In this document: positions 16,772 through 27,185 of the stretch, piece after piece
Position numbering within the stretch: the first letter of the stretch is position 1
Layout of the letters: each line of letters starts with the position of its first letter
DNA from: Gammaproteobacteria bacterium
GTDB taxonomy: Bacteria > Pseudomonadota > Gammaproteobacteria > Xanthomonadales > Wenzhouxiangellaceae
Assembly (NCBI GenBank): GCA_021772985.1
Contig: JAJFKX010000016.1
Location: 1-43,980 of the forward strand
Length of the DNA: 43,980 bases
Reading direction: 5' to 3'
The notes under the pieces: model-generated
Told to the model about the DNA's origin: nothing
Databases searched by the model: none
The model's input: the letters and a program-made list of their open reading frames with translations, nothing else
Program-made: the position numbers and the translations under genes

Positions 16772-17209
16772 TCAGGGCATGGTCAAAACACTAATTACAA
16801 GATATGTCCACATCAATAAAAGCACTATACAACTGGCGAAGTAAACAGCAATTCTTGGTCTCAATTTGTTTCTTCCAGTATGGATATAGGCGTGTGCAGC
16901 ACGCAACATCACATAAGCCCATGCAAGTATATGAAATGCCAAGCCAGATAACCCGATTAGCATTGCTGCCAGGCAGGCTATATAAAACAAGGTGGGTGCT
17001 TCAAACAGGTTGGCATAATGCCGTGAAAACTTAATTGTTGATTCAGGTTCTACTTCACCCTGGTAAGTTTTAAAGTAGGCGCCGCTTATTTTTCCTTCAG
17101 CAACAGACTTTACTCTTGACCGAAATAGTTTTATCAAAACTACAAAAGTAAGCATTACCATAGCGAACATTGGATATATCAGGCTGAATTCTTTGAGGTT
17201 ATCAAGCAT
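16772..17209 (-). CDS. MAPEG family membrane protein
   Basis: At 145 residues with four hydrophobic spans, this matches bacterial MAPEG (membrane-associated eicosanoid and glutathione metabolism) proteins. Landmarks are SRHYANLFEAPTLFYIACL and a C-terminal LRAAHAYIHTGRNKLRPRI, which contain the conserved N-x-x-E and R-x-x-H-x-x-x-H-x-x-x-N positions of the family. Bacterial members mostly have no established substrate. It lies 9 bp after the glutamine amidotransferase gene and 2 bp before the sulfotransferase-like gene. Confidence 0.85.
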   Translation of the reverse strand: MLDNLKEFSLIYPMFAMVMLTFVVLIKLFRSRVKSVAEGKISGAYFKTYQGEVEPESTIKFSRHYANLFEAPTLFYIACLAAMLIGLSGLAFHILAWAYVMLRAAHAYIHTGRNKLRPRIAVYFASCIVLLLMWTYLVISVLTMP

Positions 17210-17218
17210 GTTTTTTTA

Positions 17219-17953
17219 TTAAGGGTTACAGTATTGAGCGACAAAGTTTTTTAGAACTTTATGGGAAATGCTTGCATCTACCAGCGAGACTTTATCGATC
17301 ATTTTTTGTGCGTCATGCGGCGCAAAATAGCCATTATGTTTATAGGCATTAATGCGTGTTATGAAAACACCGGCATCAGACTCAGGATGAAACTGGGTGG
17401 CGTAAATATTGTGCTTAACGCGAAACATCTGCACCGGACAAGCACTGGATGTAGCCAACAGAGTTGCTCCAGGTGGGGTAGCATCACAGGCTTCCTTATG
17501 CCCGACCAGTACTTTGAAGTCAGCGGGTAAATTTTGCAGTAGAGGATCATTACGGCCGGCTTCAGTTATCTGAATATCAACACCGCCAACTGACTCACCG
17601 AATCGACGGGATATATTGGCACCCAGGTAACTGCCCAGCAAGCCATTGCCTGAACAGGCACCAAGAAAAGGGATGTCTTCCGGAACCACGGTATCGAATA
17701 GTTTGCGAAAATCCGCTTCAACTTTCTTTTGTGCTGCACTTTTGTGTTGTTCTTTGCTGCTGATATCGAACGGGCTGCCGCCAACTATGATGGCTGTGTA
17801 ATTTTTGGGGTTGATGTCGGGAATGCCGGTGGTCTCGATACGCAATCGTTCTACCCGCTCAGGTGGAATTTCACCGACACGCAGGAAAGCCTGGTATTCG
17901 CTATCAGCGACCAGGTCTTCAGGTCGCAATTGCAGCAGCAGGATATTTTTCAT
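17219..17953 (-). CDS. class I glutamine amidotransferase-like protein
   Basis: This roughly 244-residue protein has the class I GATase fold: IIVGGSPFDI early, the nucleophile elbow FLGACSGNGLLGSYLG with the catalytic Cys, and the His-Glu pair in QFHPESD. Stand-alone members remove ammonia from glutamine or act on gamma-glutamyl compounds; the acceptor is unknown. I prefer the ATG at 17953 (MKNILLLQL), because family members begin directly with this strand. An in-frame ATG at 17971 would add six residues and abut the stop of the LysE gene. It belongs to the kynU-lysE-GATase-MAPEG run. Confidence 0.83.
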   Translation of the reverse strand: MKNILLLQLRPEDLVADSEYQAFLRVGEIPPERVERLRIETTGIPDINPKNYTAIIVGGSPFDISSKEQHKSAAQKKVEADFRKLFDTVVPEDIPFLGACSGNGLLGSYLGANISRRFGESVGGVDIQITEAGRNDPLLQNLPADFKVLVGHKEACDATPPGATLLATSSACPVQMFRVKHNIYATQFHPESDAGVFITRINAYKHNGYFAPHDAQKMIDKVSLVDASISHKVLKNFVAQYCNP

Positions 17954-17971
17954 GGCTTGACTGCCAGGCAA

Positions 17972-18598
17972 TCAGTTATTTTGGCTCGATTTGAGGCCGA
18001 GCAGCAACGCTGCAGCTATCAATCCGGCGCCTCCCACCCGGTCAATCCAGGCACTGTATTGGTGACTTACTTTTTGTGCAATCCAACTGGCACCTTTACC
18101 GTATGCGCACAGGAATAGGCCGTCAATAACAATATAAGTCAATCCAAGTATCGCTATTTGTGAAACGATCTCGAGCTTCTGGTTGATAAATTGAGGAAAC
18201 AATGCAGCAAAAAAAACGACTGCTTTGGGGTTGGCGGCGGATGTCATAAAACCGCGTAACCATAATTTTTTCAAGCTGGTTAATGAGGTGCCTGTTGTTT
18301 GATCGCGATGCTTGAATGAAGCAATGATCTGACGCAGACCCAACCACACCAGATAACCAACGCCAGCCCATTTGACCAGCGTAAAACCATACCTGGATGC
18401 GGTCAAAACAGCTGCCAGGCCTAACCCGGCCATGATGATTTGGATGGCGTTGGCTGACAAATCTCCGGCTGCTGTTGCCAGGGATTTACGAAAACCATTT
18501 GAGATGCTGACGGACAGCATTAATAAGTGGCTTGGGCCGGGAGTGCTCATATAAAGCAATACGGTGCCCACATATAATATCCATATCTCGAATGTCAT
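17972..18598 (-). CDS. LysE family amino-acid exporter
   Basis: This 208-residue, hydrophobic protein has about six membrane spans and the LysE/RhtB N-terminal signature STPGPSHLLMLSVSISNG. Other family landmarks are KWAGVGYLVWLGLRQI and GFMTSAANPKAVVFFAALFPQF. Family members export amino acids such as lysine, threonine, homoserine or leucine. Placed directly downstream of kynureninase and upstream of an amidotransferase gene, it could export an aromatic amino-acid breakdown product, but this is inference from position. Confidence 0.9.
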   Translation of the reverse strand: MTFEIWILYVGTVLLYMSTPGPSHLLMLSVSISNGFRKSLATAAGDLSANAIQIIMAGLGLAAVLTASRYGFTLVKWAGVGYLVWLGLRQIIASFKHRDQTTGTSLTSLKKLWLRGFMTSAANPKAVVFFAALFPQFINQKLEIVSQIAILGLTYIVIDGLFLCAYGKGASWIAQKVSHQYSAWIDRVGGAGLIAAALLLGLKSSQNN

Positions 18599-18674
18599 AT
18601 TGCTAGTTTACCAAGTCAGTACTTGTTATTGCTGTGAGTTACGATAACGGTAATGTCGGCCTGGTCGAATTTAT

Positions 18675-19961
18675 TCAAAGTGTAACCAGTATGTTACGCA
18701 TAGCCACTGCCAGATCACGTACATCTGCAAACGAGTTATACAATGGAACTGGCGCAATACGCATAATATCGGGTCGCCGCCAGTCGCAGATGAAACCTTG
18801 ATTACGCAGTTGCTGAAATAACTGTTCGCCTTGTTCGGTACCGGCTTTAACCCGCATGGATAATTGGCAGCCGCGGCGGGCAGGGTCTGCAGGCGTAATG
18901 ATTTCACAATGATCACTCAGCAATGTATTCAACAGTTGTTCCAGATAACCGGTCAAAGCAATAGATTTAGACCGCAGGGCAGCCATTCCTGCAGCATTAT
19001 GAATAGCCAGTGCAGCAATCAGCGGAGCGGCAGTGAGCAATGGCGGATTGCTGATTTGCCAGGCATCCGCACCGCTGGCCCAATCGATATCTACAGGCAT
19101 GTCAAACCGTGTTTCGGGGGCATTTGCCCACCATCCGGCCAGTTTGACCAGTTCCGGATTGCCGTGATGACGGGCATGGATAAAACAGCCCCCCAGAGTG
19201 CCGGGGCTGCCGTTCATGTACTTGTAACTGCACCAAGCGGCAAAGTCTGCGCCGGAGTCATGCAGCTGCAACGGTAGATTGCCGGCTGCATGGGCCAGGT
19301 CAAAACCGGCCATGGCGCCAGCCTGATGAGCGGCTCGGGTGATGCGTTGTAAATCAAAGAACTGGCCAGTCAGAAATTGTACGCCGGGGAACATGACCAA
19401 GGCGATTTGTTCCCCTTGTGCCTGCAACAGGGCTTCTACCTGGGCCTCATCAACGTGTCTTTGACCAGCTGCCGGGGCAATTTCGATGAGATCGCGTTCC
19501 GGGTCCAGGCCATGCCAACGAAGCTGTGAAATCACTGCATACCGGTCAGATGGAAAGGCACCTTGTTCGATCACGATCTTACAGCGCTGTCCCTGTGGCT
19601 GGAAAAAACTGGCCAGCAACAGATGTAGGTTAACTGTGAGTGCGTTCATCACCGTGACTTCAGCAGTGTCAGCACCAACCAGCGTTGCCATGCCGGCATT
19701 CAAGTCCTGCATGTATTTGAGCCAGGGCTTGCCACCTTCGAATTGGTGATCGATGCCCTGGAAGCGCCAAATGTCCATCGCCAGGTGCACGTGCTGCATG
19801 GCTTGTTTAGGTTGCAGGCCCAGAGAGTGTCCGCAAAAGTATCGCAGCGGCTCACCGTTATTGTGTAATGGAAAGTGAAACTGTTCCTGATAATGCGCCA
19901 GAGTATCAGTCTGATCGTATTGTTCTGCCTGCGCCAACAGTGCCTGGTGTTGTTGTGTCAT
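18675..19961 (-). CDS. kynU: kynureninase
   Basis: This is a PLP enzyme of fold type I that splits kynurenine (or 3-hydroxykynurenine) to anthranilate (or 3-hydroxyanthranilate) and alanine. The Schiff-base lysine is Lys247 in CSYKYMNGSPG, and the cofactor-binding aspartate Asp221 lies in GFDLAHAAGN. FCGHSLGLQP is the N-terminal substrate loop. From the ATG at 19961 the protein has 428 residues, close to the 416-465 of characterised enzymes. An upstream in-frame ATG at 20072 has a fair AAGG ribosome-binding site and would add 37 residues of unusual sequence. I prefer the shorter form because it leaves room for the divergent queA promoter. No tryptophan dioxygenase or kynurenine monooxygenase gene is in the window. 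Confidence 0.93.
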   Translation of the reverse strand: MTQQHQALLAQAEQYDQTDTLAHYQEQFHFPLHNNGEPLRYFCGHSLGLQPKQAMQHVHLAMDIWRFQGIDHQFEGGKPWLKYMQDLNAGMATLVGADTAEVTVMNALTVNLHLLLASFFQPQGQRCKIVIEQGAFPSDRYAVISQLRWHGLDPERDLIEIAPAAGQRHVDEAQVEALLQAQGEQIALVMFPGVQFLTGQFFDLQRITRAAHQAGAMAGFDLAHAAGNLPLQLHDSGADFAAWCSYKYMNGSPGTLGGCFIHARHHGNPELVKLAGWWANAPETRFDMPVDIDWASGADAWQISNPPLLTAAPLIAALAIHNAAGMAALRSKSIALTGYLEQLLNTLLSDHCEIITPADPARRGCQLSMRVKAGTEQGEQLFQQLRNQGFICDWRRPDIMRIAPVPLYNSFADVRDLAVAMRNILVTL

Positions 19962-20080
19962 TGTTTTTTGTTGCCGGTGAAAATAGCTGGTTGGCGAATT
20001 ATTAAGACAGGACAGATATTCATCTGACCAGTTGTTGAGAACTGCTATGCGCAAACCAGTAAAATGCAGCATATTACCTT

Positions 20081-20119
20081 AGATAATGACTAGCCCCAAT
20101 AGATAATGACTAGCCCAAT
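20081..20119. repeat. 20-bp tandem duplication at the queA start
   Basis: AGATAATGACTAGCCCCAAT at 20081-20100 is followed at once by the same sequence lacking one C at 20101-20119. Both copies carry an ATG-ACT-AGC start. The first copy opens only a six-codon frame ending in TAA, while the second runs in frame into queA. Confidence 0.8.
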
Positions 20120-21137
20120 TATGCAACTCAATGATTTTGACTATCAGCTGCCGGTTGAGCTGATTGCCCAACAACCTTTGCCACAGCGCAGTGCTTCCAG
20201 GTTATTGTGCGTAGCTCGTGCAACCAATCAACTGAGTGATAATCAGTTTGCTGATTTAGTCGAAATACTGCGACCAGGTGATTTGCTGGTAATCAATAAC
20301 ACCCGGGTATTACCGGCGCGTTTGTTTGCGCATAAAGATAGCGGCGGCAAAGTGGAAGTGCTATTGGAGCGGTTGTTGTCAGCAACTGAAATGTTGGCCC
20401 AGGTGCGTGCTAATAGGCGGTTGAAAATCGGCACTAAAATTTTAGTGGGCGATTCAATTGAACTGGAACTGTTGGGGCGGCAGGGTGAATTTTATCATCT
20501 GAAAAGTACCAGCATGGAGTTGGAAGAGGTGTTGCGCAAATACGGCGAAATGCCATTGCCACCGTATATTTCACGCTCTCCTACAACGTTGGATGATAGA
20601 CGCTATCAGACTGTATATGCAGATGTTCCCGGCGCAGTAGCGGCACCAACCGCCGGTCTGCATTTTGACCAGGCTTTGTTCAGTGCGCTATCAGATATAG
20701 GTGTTGATTCCGCGCAGGTGACACTGCATGTGGGGGCAGGCACTTTCCAGCCGGTAAGGATTGATAATATACGGGAACATAAGATGCACGCTGAATACCT
20801 GGATGTCAGTGCTGATGTCTGCGCTAAAATCCATTCAACCAAAGCCAACGGGGGCAGGGTGATTGCAGTCGGAACCACCTCGGTACGGGCTTTGGAAACA
20901 GCAGCCGCTGATGGGCGGTTGAAGCCATACCAGGGTGATAGCCGGTTATTCATATATCCCGGTTACCGGTTCCAGGTTATCGATGCCATGTTAACCAACT
21001 TTCATTTGCCCAAATCCACACTGCTGATGCTGGTATCTGCGTTTGCCGGTGGTGAACTGATGCAGCAGGCCTATGCTCATGCGATTGCTGAACGTTATCG
21101 CTTTTTCAGCTACGGTGATGCGATGCTGATTTTGTAA
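20106..21137 (+). CDS. queA: QueA, S-adenosylmethionine:tRNA ribosyltransferase-isomerase
   Basis: QueA transfers and rearranges the ribosyl part of SAM onto preQ1 in tRNA to form epoxyqueuosine. Landmarks are FDYQLPVELIAQQPLPQR at the start, LLVINNTRVLPARLF, VEVLLERLL, TAGLHFDQALF, THVHVGAGTF-like TLHVGAGTFQPVR, AVGTTSVRALETAA and LTNFHLPKSTLLMLVSAFAG. Length (343 residues, or 338 from the ATG at 20121) fits the family. The start is ambiguous: the ATG at 20106 lies in a duplicated 20-bp sequence, and the ATG at 20121 (MQLNDFDYQL) matches where homologues usually begin. It works with Tgt, encoded 1.7 kb downstream past an inserted protease gene. Confidence 0.96.
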   Translation: MTSPIMQLNDFDYQLPVELIAQQPLPQRSASRLLCVARATNQLSDNQFADLVEILRPGDLLVINNTRVLPARLFAHKDSGGKVEVLLERLLSATEMLAQVRANRRLKIGTKILVGDSIELELLGRQGEFYHLKSTSMELEEVLRKYGEMPLPPYISRSPTTLDDRRYQTVYADVPGAVAAPTAGLHFDQALFSALSDIGVDSAQVTLHVGAGTFQPVRIDNIREHKMHAEYLDVSADVCAKIHSTKANGGRVIAVGTTSVRALETAAADGRLKPYQGDSRLFIYPGYRFQVIDAMLTNFHLPKSTLLMLVSAFAGGELMQQAYAHAIAERYRFFSYGDAMLIL

Positions 21138-21264
21138 CAGTGGATACGGCCTGATTGCTAGCACAATTTAACCTGCAAAAATTGATAACTCCGTCTGCAA
21201 CGGCTAATATCCAAGCTGTTTTGGGCATTTTAGTCTGACTAACAATTCACTTTAGGAAATTCAG

Positions 21265-22701
21265 ATGTCAAAGGAAAAACGATTTTCCAGCAAATTATTG
21301 CTGGCTGTCATTCTTGCCGGGGTGGCTCTCTATCTGCCGGCTCAAGATGTTGAGCACCGGGTGTTCGCCGGCAAAGACTATTTCCGTCAAGGCGGGGATT
21401 GGGTTGTTCGGGAAAGCTCGGGTGCATCATTCCAGGTTGATCCTCAGGTTTTCACAGTAAAATTTAAGGAAACCGCAGCACCTGCAGTACAAGCTTCACT
21501 GCATACAGCGGTTGGCGTTGAAGTATTACGTACTGCGATCACCGGGTTTATGGATCTGCGCACCGACAGTGACTTATTTGCGGTGATGCAGCAATATCTG
21601 GCCAGCGGGCTGATGGAATCGGTGCAGCCCAACACCATTGGCAAATATCATGCTGTGCCGGATGACGCACAATACGATCAACAATGGTATCCGCCATTGA
21701 TCCAGGCAGAAGCCGCGTGGGATATCACTGCCGGCTCGCCGACGGTGGCGATCGCAGTGCTGGATTCGGGTACCGAGTTCAATCACGATGATCTGGGAAC
21801 CGGTGCTGACGGATATGAAAATGTATGGTTGAACCCGGGTGAAGATGCCTGGAGCGACCCAACCGACCCCAGCACCGGCAATGGCATTGATGACGATAAC
21901 AACGGTTTCATTGATGACTGGAAAGGCTGGAACTTCGGTGATGGCGATAACGACGGCAGTGGATCATTTTTCCACGGTACTGCAGTTGCCGGTGTGGTGG
22001 CTGCCAAAACCAATAATGCGCTTGGTGTTGCTGGAATTGGTGGTGGATTTGGCAATGAGGGCCTGAAAGTAATGGTTGCTGGCGTCGGCAATAATGCACC
22101 CAATGGTGCAGTCCTGGATGATGCTATTTTATATGCCGCCGAAAACGGCGCCCGGGTTGTCCAGTTAAGTCTTTCGGTGGGCCAAAGCGATGCCATTGAT
22201 GCAGCGTTGCAAATGGCGTTTGAAGATTTTGGCTTGTTGATTGTCTGCTCATCAGGCAATGGTGGTGGCGGTTCCGTGGGTTACCCTTCACTTAATCCAT
22301 TTGTAATGGCAGTTGGAGCAACCGACCAAAGTGATACCCGAGCAGGGTTTTCACAATTCGGTACCAATCTTGAAATCGCGGCACCGGGTACGAGTATCCG
22401 TACCACCAGCCTGGGTGATGGTTATACCACCACTCAAGGCACTTCTTTTTCATCGCCGATCATTTCTGCTGTTGCCGGCTTGATGTGGTCACACAACCCT
22501 GCACTGACCAACGAAGAAGTACGCGAACTATTGCATATGTCGGGTGAACAGGTTGGTGGGTTTGATTACAATCATGATGCAACCCGCCCGGGCCATTCCC
22601 TGGAGCTGGGTTACGGTCGTATCAACGTACTCACAGCGTTGCAGATGTCGGGTCTTAGTGAAGAGTTCTACCTGGATGGGTTTGAATCTGTAGTGCGGTA
22701 A
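21265..22701 (+). CDS. secreted subtilisin-family (S8) serine protease with a C-terminal DGFE tail
   Basis: This 478-residue protein has an N-terminal signal segment (LLLAVILAGVALYLPAQ). A prodomain-like region of about 130 residues follows, then an S8 peptidase domain. The catalytic triad is Asp167 (VLDSGTEFNH), His237 (FFHGTAVAGV) and Ser394 (GTSFSSPI), with Asn332 as the oxyanion residue. An acidic loop at 199-218 (DPTDPSTGNGIDDDNNGFID) resembles calcium-binding inserts. The C-terminus, FYLDGFESVVR, carries a DGFE motif also hinted at in the 993-residue protein (FKDSFE), perhaps a sorting or secretion tag. AGGA lies at good distance from the ATG. The gene separates queA from tgt and is followed by a strong terminator. 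Confidence 0.92.
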   Translation: MSKEKRFSSKLLLAVILAGVALYLPAQDVEHRVFAGKDYFRQGGDWVVRESSGASFQVDPQVFTVKFKETAAPAVQASLHTAVGVEVLRTAITGFMDLRTDSDLFAVMQQYLASGLMESVQPNTIGKYHAVPDDAQYDQQWYPPLIQAEAAWDITAGSPTVAIAVLDSGTEFNHDDLGTGADGYENVWLNPGEDAWSDPTDPSTGNGIDDDNNGFIDDWKGWNFGDGDNDGSGSFFHGTAVAGVVAAKTNNALGVAGIGGGFGNEGLKVMVAGVGNNAPNGAVLDDAILYAAENGARVVQLSLSVGQSDAIDAALQMAFEDFGLLIVCSSGNGGGGSVGYPSLNPFVMAVGATDQSDTRAGFSQFGTNLEIAAPGTSIRTTSLGDGYTTTQGTSFSSPIISAVAGLMWSHNPALTNEEVRELLHMSGEQVGGFDYNHDATRPGHSLELGYGRINVLTALQMSGLSEEFYLDGFESVVR

Positions 22702-22723
22702 CACATTGTTATCATTGCATATT

Positions 22724-22758
22724 AAAGGCGCCATAGTGCAGTTTATGGCGCCTTTTTT
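22724..22758 (+). terminator. rho-independent terminator after the subtilase gene
   Basis: AAAGGCGCCATA at 22724-22735 pairs perfectly with TATGGCGCCTTT at 22744-22755 around an eight-base loop, and the second arm runs into a T-stretch ending at 22758. It lies 22 bp after the protease stop and insulates tgt. Confidence 0.92.
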
Positions 22759-22831
22759 GTAGTTTTATTACTGCGTGCAAAATTATTGCCCGGCTAAGCG
22801 CACTGAATGGATAAACGCAGTATCATGTTAG

Positions 22832-23968
<1,137 letters not shown>

Positions 23969-24019
23969 ATCGGCGATATCGCCTACTACTAAAGGTATAT
24001 GATTGAGCATTTAGCAATG

Positions 24020-24025
24020 TATAAT
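24020..24025 (+). promoter_or_regulatory. candidate -10 box (TATAAT) before the 993-residue gene
   Basis: A perfect TATAAT stands 50 bp before the ATG at 24075, in an AT-rich gap after tgt. No good -35 hexamer lies at the right distance, so the call is tentative. Confidence 0.3.
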
Positions 24026-24074
24026 CGCGGGCTTTGATATACACTAAGTATGGAAAATTATTAATAATAATCAG

Positions 24075-27056
24075 ATGTTTATGCTAAGTTTTCGGGGATT
24101 GAGCTTGAATAGGCAGTCATCGGTAGCAATGATTCTGCTGCTACTGATTCACACCATTTCCGGTACAGATCAACTGCTGGCACAGCAGAATTTCACTGTC
24201 AAACAGGGGGCGGAAGTCATCGGTGGTTATGTGGTGCCGGCGATAGTCCAGGTTGATCCTGCCGGATTGGCACCACCTCGACCTTGGCAACCGGGTGATC
24301 CGTTGATTGAAATACCACGGCGTTTGCTGCACGACAGAAATGCCACTGTTGTTGATCCGGAACCTCGAGGGTTTGGATTTGACCCGCTGGCAGAAAAACA
24401 AAATACAACACTGGCAGTACGCGGGGGCAGTGGTATTGAAACCACCATAATTAATCAGCCGGGTAACGGGTTTAATGGTGCGGTTACTGCTGATCCAGTC
24501 GGAGATGTCGGGATTGATTTCTATGTTCAGATGGTGACTGCCAATGGCCCGGGCAGTGAGGTACTGATTATCAACAAAAGCAGCGGCGTTCAAGCTGCTT
24601 TTTTCAGCAGCAGCAGTTTGGTGGCCGGCAGTGGTACAGGATGCGGTGAAAACACCTCTAATCCGCTGGTGATTTTTGATCAGAGCGCGGCGGCAGGGTT
24701 GGGGCGTTGGGTCTTATCAGAAATTACCAGTAATTCGGTTTGTATATACATTTCACAAACCACGGACCCAACCACGGGTAATTGGTTTATTTACGAGTTT
24801 GCTGCTGTATCCAGCGGCTTGCCGGACTATTTAAGGCTGGCAGCATGGGTTGATGCTTATTACGGCAGTTCCAATGAGCTGTTCGAAAGTAATCGACCGG
24901 CCTATGCATTTGACCGGACCAATATGTTACTGGGAAATCCTGCCCGGCCATTCCAGGCTTTTAGTTTTGACACACTGAGCGGGTTTCCATTTCAGGTTTT
25001 GCAACCCGTTGACTTTGCCGGTGAGGCGGTGCCACCGGCAAGCTCCCCGGGAATACTGCTGCGGCATTATGATGATGAGGCGCACAGCCCGGATTGTGAG
25101 GCTGGCGGTCAGGATTGTATCGAGCTGTGGGAGTATGGCGTAGATTTTGATAACGCCGCCAACAGCAGCATTGCCGGTCCAACCCAGATCACCGTTGCTG
25201 AATTTGATTCTAATCTGTGCGGGTTGACTTCATTTGCCTGTGTTTCCCAGCCCGGCAGTGCGGTGATTCTGGACCCTGTCCGTGAACCTGTGATGTGGGG
25301 TGCACAATACCGTAATCTGGGTGATAACCAGCAGCTTGTCGGCAGTTTTGTTACAGATGTTGATGGCAATGACCGGCACGGCGTTCGCTGGTTTATCCTG
25401 GAACGATCTTCAGGCGTCGCCAGCGGTGGCTGGACCCTGCAACAAGAGGGTACCTTTTCACCAGATGCCACCAATCGCTGGATGTCGAGCAGCGCCATGG
25501 ATAGCGATGGGAATATGGTAATCGGTTTTAATGTCAGTGGCAGCGACACCAATGTATTTCCCGGGATACGTTATGCGGGCCGCCTCAGTGATGATACTGA
25601 AGGTACTTTGCCGCAAAGCGAGTTTAGTGTCATTGAGGGCAGTGCAGCAAGTGTCACCAATCGATATGGGGCATACTCAGCACTAACTGTTGACCCGGTA
25701 GATGATTGCACTTTCTGGTATACCGCGCAATACAATCCGACCAGTAACTGGGCAACCAGAATAGCTTCATTTCAATTCAGCAGTTGTGGTACACCTGGTT
25801 TTGCACTGGGTGGAATACCATTAACCCAACAGGTTTGCAGTCCGGGTGATTTGCAGGACATTACTGTCAACACAACCAGCATTGCCGGCTTTAATAGTCC
25901 GATCACATTGGCATTGAGCGGAGCACCGGCTGGCAGTACAGCTTCATTCAGCCCTAATCCGGTAATTCCAGGGAATGCATCGCTGGCTGAAATAACCTTG
26001 GGCGGCGGTGTGCCGGCAGGTATGATCAACTTTGATATCAGCGGGACCGCAACTGGTTCGAGCCCGGATTCGATTACCGTCAACCTGGAGGTGTTCACTG
26101 TTTTACCTGCGGTACCGGCATTGCAGATACCCGGTGATACCGCCATTGACGTGAACATACCAGTATTACTGAGTTGGTTACCCGCTTCACAGGCAAGTTC
26201 GTATTTTATCGAGCTGGCCACTGACAGTGGTTTTAACGATATTGTGTATACCGCTAATGAACCTGCAACTTCGCATTTGGTCAATTTGGCGCTGGATTCA
26301 TTGACCAGCTACTTTTGGCGAGTAACCGCAAATAATCCGTGTGGCGCCAGCAATACTTCGGTGGCATTCAGTTTTACCAGCAGAGAGGTACCACAAATTT
26401 TACTGGTGGATGATGACGACAACAGTCCGGATACGCGCGCCTTTTATACGGAAGTGCTGAACAACCTGGAAGTCGATTTCGATGTTTTCGATACCAATAA
26501 TTCTGATGCCGAACCTTCTGCGCTGGTGTTGTCTGCTTATGGCGCAGTGGTTTGGTTTACCGGTGCGGAATTTGGTGGCTCAGCAGGTCCGGGGGGCAGT
26601 GGGGAAGTGGCGCTAAGTGATTTTTTGACCAATAACGGCTGCCTGTTTATTTCCAGCCAGGATTATTTACTCGACCGCGGCCCACCCCCGACCCAGTTTA
26701 TGGCAGATTTTCTGGGACTGGGCGGCACCTCCGCCAGTGATGACGGTGATTACCTGACAGTCAGCGGCAGTGGCGGAACACTGTTTGGTGGCCTGGGACC
26801 GTTTGTGCTGGATTACGGGGCAGCTGGACTGGCTGATCTGAGTGACGATATGGTAGCTGCGGATGGGGCCCAATTATCGCTGATCGGCAACAATGGTAAT
26901 GGTGCTGCAGTAGGCCGCAGTAATTTCGATTCCGTGTATCTGGGTTTCCCTTTTGAGGCGCTTGATGTGAGCGATCGGGAACGGTTGATGCAGCGATACT
27001 TTGACCAGTGTGATGGTTTGGTATTTCAGACTATTTTCAAGGATAGCTTTGAATAG
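24075..27056 (+). CDS. large secreted protein with Ig/FnIII-like modules and a C-terminal DSFE tail
   Basis: This 993-residue protein has an N-terminal signal region (AMILLLLIHTISGTDQLLAQQ). The first about 570 residues contain repeated beta-rich segments and paired cysteines (SPDCEAGGQDC, NLCGLTSFAC), suggesting a propeller or sandwich exposed outside the cytoplasm. A module near 600-690 (GSTASFSPNPVIPGNA) resembles Ig-like folds, and one near 695-785 (SYFIELATDSGFNDIVY, SYFWRVTANNPCG) resembles fibronectin type III. From about 790 a segment QILLVDDDDNSPD...YGAVVWFTGAEFGG looks like a GATase/flavodoxin-like fold seen in secreted proteins. The protein ends in FQTIFKDSFE, related to the protease tail. 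No catalytic residues were identified. A surface adhesin-like or matrix role is inference. Confidence 0.75.
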   Translation: MFMLSFRGLSLNRQSSVAMILLLLIHTISGTDQLLAQQNFTVKQGAEVIGGYVVPAIVQVDPAGLAPPRPWQPGDPLIEIPRRLLHDRNATVVDPEPRGFGFDPLAEKQNTTLAVRGGSGIETTIINQPGNGFNGAVTADPVGDVGIDFYVQMVTANGPGSEVLIINKSSGVQAAFFSSSSLVAGSGTGCGENTSNPLVIFDQSAAAGLGRWVLSEITSNSVCIYISQTTDPTTGNWFIYEFAAVSSGLPDYLRLAAWVDAYYGSSNELFESNRPAYAFDRTNMLLGNPARPFQAFSFDTLSGFPFQVLQPVDFAGEAVPPASSPGILLRHYDDEAHSPDCEAGGQDCIELWEYGVDFDNAANSSIAGPTQITVAEFDSNLCGLTSFACVSQPGSAVILDPVREPVMWGAQYRNLGDNQQLVGSFVTDVDGNDRHGVRWFILERSSGVASGGWTLQQEGTFSPDATNRWMSSSAMDSDGNMVIGFNVSGSDTNVFPGIRYAGRLSDDTEGTLPQSEFSVIEGSAASVTNRYGAYSALTVDPVDDCTFWYTAQYNPTSNWATRIASFQFSSCGTPGFALGGIPLTQQVCSPGDLQDITVNTTSIAGFNSPITLALSGAPAGSTASFSPNPVIPGNASLAEITLGGGVPAGMINFDISGTATGSSPDSITVNLEVFTVLPAVPALQIPGDTAIDVNIPVLLSWLPASQASSYFIELATDSGFNDIVYTANEPATSHLVNLALDSLTSYFWRVTANNPCGASNTSVAFSFTSREVPQILLVDDDDNSPDTRAFYTEVLNNLEVDFDVFDTNNSDAEPSALVLSAYGAVVWFTGAEFGGSAGPGGSGEVALSDFLTNNGCLFISSQDYLLDRGPPPTQFMADFLGLGGTSASDDGDYLTVSGSGGTLFGGLGPFVLDYGAAGLADLSDDMVAADGAQLSLIGNNGNGAAVGRSNFDSVYLGFPFEALDVSDRERLMQRYFDQCDGLVFQTIFKDSFE

Positions 27057-27185
27057 CAAGAAATAGTAGAAAGTACCGGTCAGATAAAACAGTAGAACGG
27101 GTTTCAGTCCCCCTCAAGCCGTTGTGATGAAGCCATGGCATCGGTCAGCAACAGGCAACTTTCAGTATCGTTGCAGGAGTAGGTT

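Noticed and set aside
23972-23983. GGCGATATCGCC palindrome after tgt
   Set aside because: It is a self-complementary 12-mer without loop or T-run, so it is unlikely to be a terminator; no known operator matches.
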